DNA of 24,587 nt, taken from NCBI GenBank assembly GCA_051747405.1, contig JBNJGC010000014.1, positions 1-24,587 on the forward strand, given 5' to 3'. Position numbers and translations under genes: made by a program. Shown piece by piece: positions 21,954-24,587 of the stretch. Within the stretch, counting starts at the first letter, position 1. Each line of letters starts with the position of its first letter. The DNA is from JAPHTQ01 sp051747405 (GTDB taxonomy: Bacteria; Pseudomonadota; Gammaproteobacteria; Thiohalomonadales; Thiohalomonadaceae). The notes beneath the pieces were generated by a model. That model did not search any database and was not told the DNA's origin. It worked only from the letters and a program-made list of their open reading frames with translations.

Positions 21954-22868
21954 TCAGTAGGCTGCGATCCGGTTGCGACCGCCGTCTTTGGCCTGATAGA
22001 GGGCTTTGTCGGCCTTGTCGAAGAGGGTGTGGCGGTTGTCGCTCTGCTCGATCTCGGCGTAGCCGATGCTGGCGGTGACGTTGATGGCGCTGCCGTCACA
22101 GTGGCAGGGCTCGGCGGCGATGGCGGCACGGATGCGTTCGGCGACGATCTGCGCACCGCTGCTTTCAGTGGCGGGGAGGAGGATGACAAACTCTTCACCG
22201 CCGTAGCGGAATACGTGGTCGGTGGTGCGCAGGGCGTTTTTGATGTGTCGTGCGGTCTCCCGCAGTACGCAGTCGCCGGCGGAGTGGCCGTAGCTGTCGT
22301 TGATCTGTTTGAAGTGGTCCAAGTCTACCACGAGCATGCTTACGGCGAAGGCGTGGCGGTGGGCCAGCTCGATCTCGCGCGGCAGGGCCTGCTCGAGGGC
22401 GGCGCGGTTGTTGACGCCGGTGAGCGGGTCGATGAAGGCGGCAGCCAGTGCGGTCTGGTAGCGCAGGGCGTTACGCAGCGGGTAGAGCAGCGGACAGAGG
22501 AGGTGCTCGGTTAGGGCCAGGGTTTTCTCTGAGAATGGGCTTTGACGGCTGAGGGTCAGCTCACCCAGCGACTCTTCGTGCAGCGTCAGGCCGTAGCTGG
22601 CGCGGTGGCGTCCAGCTTGGCCCTGCTGGACCAGTACGCCGCTGTCGTGGTGGCGCAGGGTCAGCCCGTCGATGTCGATATGGCGGGCCAGCTCCGCTTT
22701 GAAGATGGCCAGCATCTCCTCCAGCTCCAGGGTGGTCTGGAGGGCACTGGTGAGGGCCAGGGTGTCCGGCGGGGTGTCGATGCGTGCCAGGCTCTGTACG
22801 GTCGCGCGATCGACACGGCGCTGGTGAAGGTTCTTGGCGTCAGTGATGTTATTCGCTTGGGTAACCAT
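21954..22868 (-). CDS. Diguanylate cyclase (GGDEF domain)
   Basis: The enzyme makes cyclic di-GMP from two GTP. The 304-residue soluble protein has an N-terminal region (about 20-135) of GAF-like character (LELEEMLAIFKAELARHIDIDGLTL, GLTLHEESLGELTLSRQ) and a linker helix. A complete GGDEF domain begins at FIDPLTGVNNRAALE. The active-site motif is GGEEF (residues 223-227), and an intact inhibitory site RTTD lies five residues upstream, so product inhibition is expected. DLDHFKQINDSYGHSAGD and KADKALYQAKDGGRN are also conserved. No transmembrane segment is visible. The ATG at 22868 has GAGGATGAG just upstream, and a sigma-54-like promoter sits 32-48 bp before it. Confidence 0.95.
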   Translation of the reverse strand: MVTQANNITDAKNLHQRRVDRATVQSLARIDTPPDTLALTSALQTTLELEEMLAIFKAELARHIDIDGLTLRHHDSGVLVQQGQAGRHRASYGLTLHEESLGELTLSRQSPFSEKTLALTEHLLCPLLYPLRNALRYQTALAAAFIDPLTGVNNRAALEQALPREIELAHRHAFAVSMLVVDLDHFKQINDSYGHSAGDCVLRETARHIKNALRTTDHVFRYGGEEFVILLPATESSGAQIVAERIRAAIAAEPCHCDGSAINVTASIGYAEIEQSDNRHTLFDKADKALYQAKDGGRNRIAAY

Positions 22869-22899
22869 GTCTCATCCTCGAGTTCAGTTACCCGGAATG

Positions 22900-22916
22900 A
22901 AGCGAGAATTGTGCCA
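22900..22916 (-). promoter_or_regulatory. Candidate sigma-54 (RpoN) promoter for the diguanylate cyclase gene
   Basis: The minus strand reads TGGCACAATTCTCGCTT, with the -24 GG and -12 GC separated by exactly 10 bp. It differs from the TGGCAC-N5-TTGC consensus at one position. The predicted start is near 22890, giving a leader of about 22 nt that contains the ribosome site. No enhancer-binding site can be named. Confidence 0.5.
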
Positions 22917-23109
22917 GTTATTTATTCCATATAAAAATCAATAGGATAGCCTCTGTTTTCGGGTTGGCTTCGGCTCGAATGTCAAAAGATTGGCTGTGGT
23001 GGGCGGCATGTGCGGCAGTGGGTTGCCGCTTATGTGACGGTATTTTGGCTGGCGAAGGGTAAGGAACAAGGCCAAGGAGCGGTCTTCAAACCTTGAACCT
23101 TGAACCTGT

Positions 23110-23886
23110 CTATTGGGCGTTGAACTGCTCGCCGGTGGTGCCGCGGCTGTCGGGGCCGATGAGGTAGAGGTAGGTGGGCATGATCTGCTCGGGCCAGGGC
23201 AAGGTGTTGGGATCTTCTCCGGGGTAGGCGCGGGCGCGCATGGTGGTGCGGGTGGCGCCGGGGTTGATGCTGTTGACGCGAATGGGGGTGTTGGCCTCCA
23301 GTTCATCGGCCCAGATCTGCATCATGTTTTCGGTGGCGGCCTTGGAGATGCCGTAGGCGCCCCAGTAGGCGCGGCCCTGGCGACCGACGCTGGAGCTGGT
23401 GAAGACCACCGAGGCGTCCTCTGACTTGTTGAGTACGCCGAGGCAGGCACGGGTCATCAGATAGGGGGCGTTGAGGTTGATCTGCATGACCTTGCCCCAC
23501 ATGGCCAGGTCGTACTGCCCCAGTGGGGTGAGGCTGCCGAGCATGGAGGCGTTGTGCAGCAGGCCGTCGAGGCGACCGAACTCCTTTTCGATGGTCTCGG
23601 CCAGCTGGAGGTGATCCTCCGGTGAGGCGCCCTCCAGGTTCATCGGGTAGATGGCCGGCTGGGGGTGGCCGGCCTGTTCGATGCGGTCGTAGACCGCTTC
23701 GAGCTTCCGGGTGGTGCGGCCGAGCAGGATCACGGTGGCGCCGTGGGCGGCGTAGCTTTCTGCCGCGGCTGCGCCGATGCCGTCGCCGGCGCCAGTGACG
23801 AGGATGATGCGGTCTTTTAGCAGGTCGGGTTGGGCCTGATACTCTTTTTTACAAACGGGCATGCTGGGGGTCTCGCTGTGAATCAT
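23110..23886 (-). CDS. yciK: Short-chain dehydrogenase YciK
   Basis: This is an NAD(P)-dependent short-chain dehydrogenase/reductase. The 258-residue protein closely follows E. coli YciK. The cofactor motif TGAGDGIG is at residues 31-38, then TVILLGR, LDGLLHNASMLG (the NNAG equivalent), catalytic Ser in VVFTSSSVGRQGRAYWGAYGISKAA with the YxxxK pair, RVNSINPGATRTTMRA, and the YciK-specific C-terminus with IMPTYLYLIGPDSRGTTG. The physiological substrate is not established. The start at 23886 is supported by an ATGA overlap with the upstream hpnE stop. The N-terminus is about ten residues longer than in E. coli; a second Met at residue 9 is an alternative start. Confidence 0.93.
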   Translation of the reverse strand: MIHSETPSMPVCKKEYQAQPDLLKDRIILVTGAGDGIGAAAAESYAAHGATVILLGRTTRKLEAVYDRIEQAGHPQPAIYPMNLEGASPEDHLQLAETIEKEFGRLDGLLHNASMLGSLTPLGQYDLAMWGKVMQINLNAPYLMTRACLGVLNKSEDASVVFTSSSVGRQGRAYWGAYGISKAATENMMQIWADELEANTPIRVNSINPGATRTTMRARAYPGEDPNTLPWPEQIMPTYLYLIGPDSRGTTGEQFNAQ

Positions 23887-24587
23887 GAGTGGTTCTTTCG
23901 CCTGTCGAGCAGGCGGCGGGCACATTCTACCCCACTACGCACGGCTCCTTCGAGCGTGGCCGGATAGCCGGTGGCGGTGTAGTCGCCGGCAAGCCAAAGG
24001 CCGTGGATGGGGGTGGCGTTGTCGGGGCGCAGTGTGTCGATATCGACGCGGCACTCGAAGGTGGCACGCCTCTCCCGTATGACGATGCGCTGTACGGCGC
24101 GTTGAGGCCAGTCGGGCAGGGCGCGGGCCAGCTCCTGCTCGACGTGTGCGCCAAGTCGCTCTTGCGACCAGCCGGTGTGCTCCCCCTCGGCGCTGATAAC
24201 CACGGCGAACCAGCCCGCTTGGCCGCAGACGCGGCGGTCGAAGAGCCACTGGGAGAGGTAGCCGCTGAGCCCGAGCATGGTCTGCGCAGGCCGTGGTTGA
24301 TCGGGGTAGTGGAGGTAGACGGTGGTGATGGGTTGGCTGCCAAGCAGCTGCAGCTCTGAGGCCAGTGCGGCGGTGGCGCTGTGGGGGGCCAGCAGGCGGG
24401 CGCTCTCGATCGGCGGGGTGGCGAGGATCAGCGTGTCGGTGGGCAGCCGGCGTTCGCCCAGCATCACGCCGCTTAGCTTTCCCCCTTCGACGTGCAGGCC
24501 GGTGACACGGCTGCGAGTGGTGATCTGGTGCGCGGGGTTTCGCCGCAGGTGGGCGAGGGCCGGCTCGGCCAGCAGCTGTCCCAGAGG
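23883..24587 (-). CDS. hpnE: FAD-dependent oxidoreductase, HpnE-like hydroxysqualene dehydroxylase (5' end outside window)
   Basis: HpnE completes squalene synthesis by reducing hydroxysqualene, feeding hopanoid production. About 234 C-terminal residues are visible; the N-terminal FAD dinucleotide motif lies outside. Matching features are LPTDTLILATPPIESARLL, QPITTVYLHYPD, WLFDRR, WFAVVISAEGEH and the C-terminal FAD-contact segment GLWLAGDYTATGYPATLEGAVRSG, as in squalene-associated desaturases of the amine-oxidase superfamily. A carotenoid-type desaturase is the main alternative, since hpnC and hpnD are not in view. The stop overlaps the yciK ATG, so the two are translationally coupled. Confidence 0.75.
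   Translation of the reverse strand, partial: PLGQLLAEPALAHLRRNPAHQITTRSRVTGLHVEGGKLSGVMLGERRLPTDTLILATPPIESARLLAPHSATAALASELQLLGSQPITTVYLHYPDQPRPAQTMLGLSGYLSQWLFDRRVCGQAGWFAVVISAEGEHTGWSQERLGAHVEQELARALPDWPQRAVQRIVIRERRATFECRVDIDTLRPDNATPIHGLWLAGDYTATGYPATLEGAVRSGVECARRLLDRRKNHS

Noticed and set aside
23091..23107. CCTTGAACCTTGAACCT short tandem repeat
   Set aside because: Only two and a half units of 7 bp; probably low-complexity intergenic sequence rather than a functional repeat or CRISPR-like array.
1..24587. tRNA, rRNA, CRISPR array, riboswitch or transposase gene
   Set aside because: None recognised on either strand by eye. No TPsiC-like arm with a matching cloverleaf, no regularly spaced direct repeats, and no transposase motifs were found.

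Overview
The window is a chromosomal segment of a gammaproteobacterium, taken from a draft assembly with three 100-N gaps. The order smc-zipA-ligA, the block yciB-yciI-bolA-PPIase, and the run rnm(trpH)-yciO-M50 protease-trpS-scpA-scpB-rluB are typical of non-enteric Gammaproteobacteria that use SMC-ScpAB rather than MukBEF. High GC coding bias and the partial hpnE would fit a Chromatiales-like or sulfur-oxidiser-like lineage, but that placement is inference.

Layout. 1-1253 (-) is an FGGY sugar kinase that runs off the left edge. 1408-1944 (+) is a small lipoprotein. 2308-3449 (-) is queF followed by an overlapping orphan lipoprotein. 3618-10415 (+) is smc, zipA and ligA. 10935-12983 (-) is yciB-yciI-bolA-parvulin PPIase. 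13100-18343 (+) is rnm, yciO, a site-2-type M50 protease, trpS, scpA (5' end lost in a gap) and scpB. 18522-20020 (+) is rluB and an endonuclease-III-like glycosylase. 20256-21299 is a short AT-richer stretch with two unrecognised genes, the first with a PD-(D/E)xK-like signature. 21353-21832 (+) is guanine deaminase. 21954-22868 (-) is a diguanylate cyclase behind a plausible sigma-54 promoter. 23110-24587 (-) is hpnE (5' end outside the window) overlapping yciK.

Functions. All three SMC condensin subunits (Smc, ScpA, ScpB) lie here, about 10 kb apart. They share the window with the FtsZ anchor ZipA, the replicative ligase LigA, and the envelope or septation protein YciB. Translation and RNA genes (trpS, rluB, queF, yciO, rnm) fill most of the rest.

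Non-coding structure is the most distinctive part. Between genes there are several families of short inverted-repeat elements: a pair of roughly 160-220 bp elements with long CGCAAAGGCGC-type terminal repeats (one supplies the last codons of zipA), a nested hairpin element flanked by an 11-bp direct repeat, a hairpin family with a constant TAGGGCGG edge and variable stems, and two inverted REP-like pairs. Two of the three gaps are flanked by exact 99-bp duplications, which look like unmerged contig overlaps. I found no CRISPR array, tRNA, rRNA, insertion sequence with transposase, or clearly new multi-gene system. The best candidates for something undescribed are the AT-richer two-gene patch and the repeat elements.
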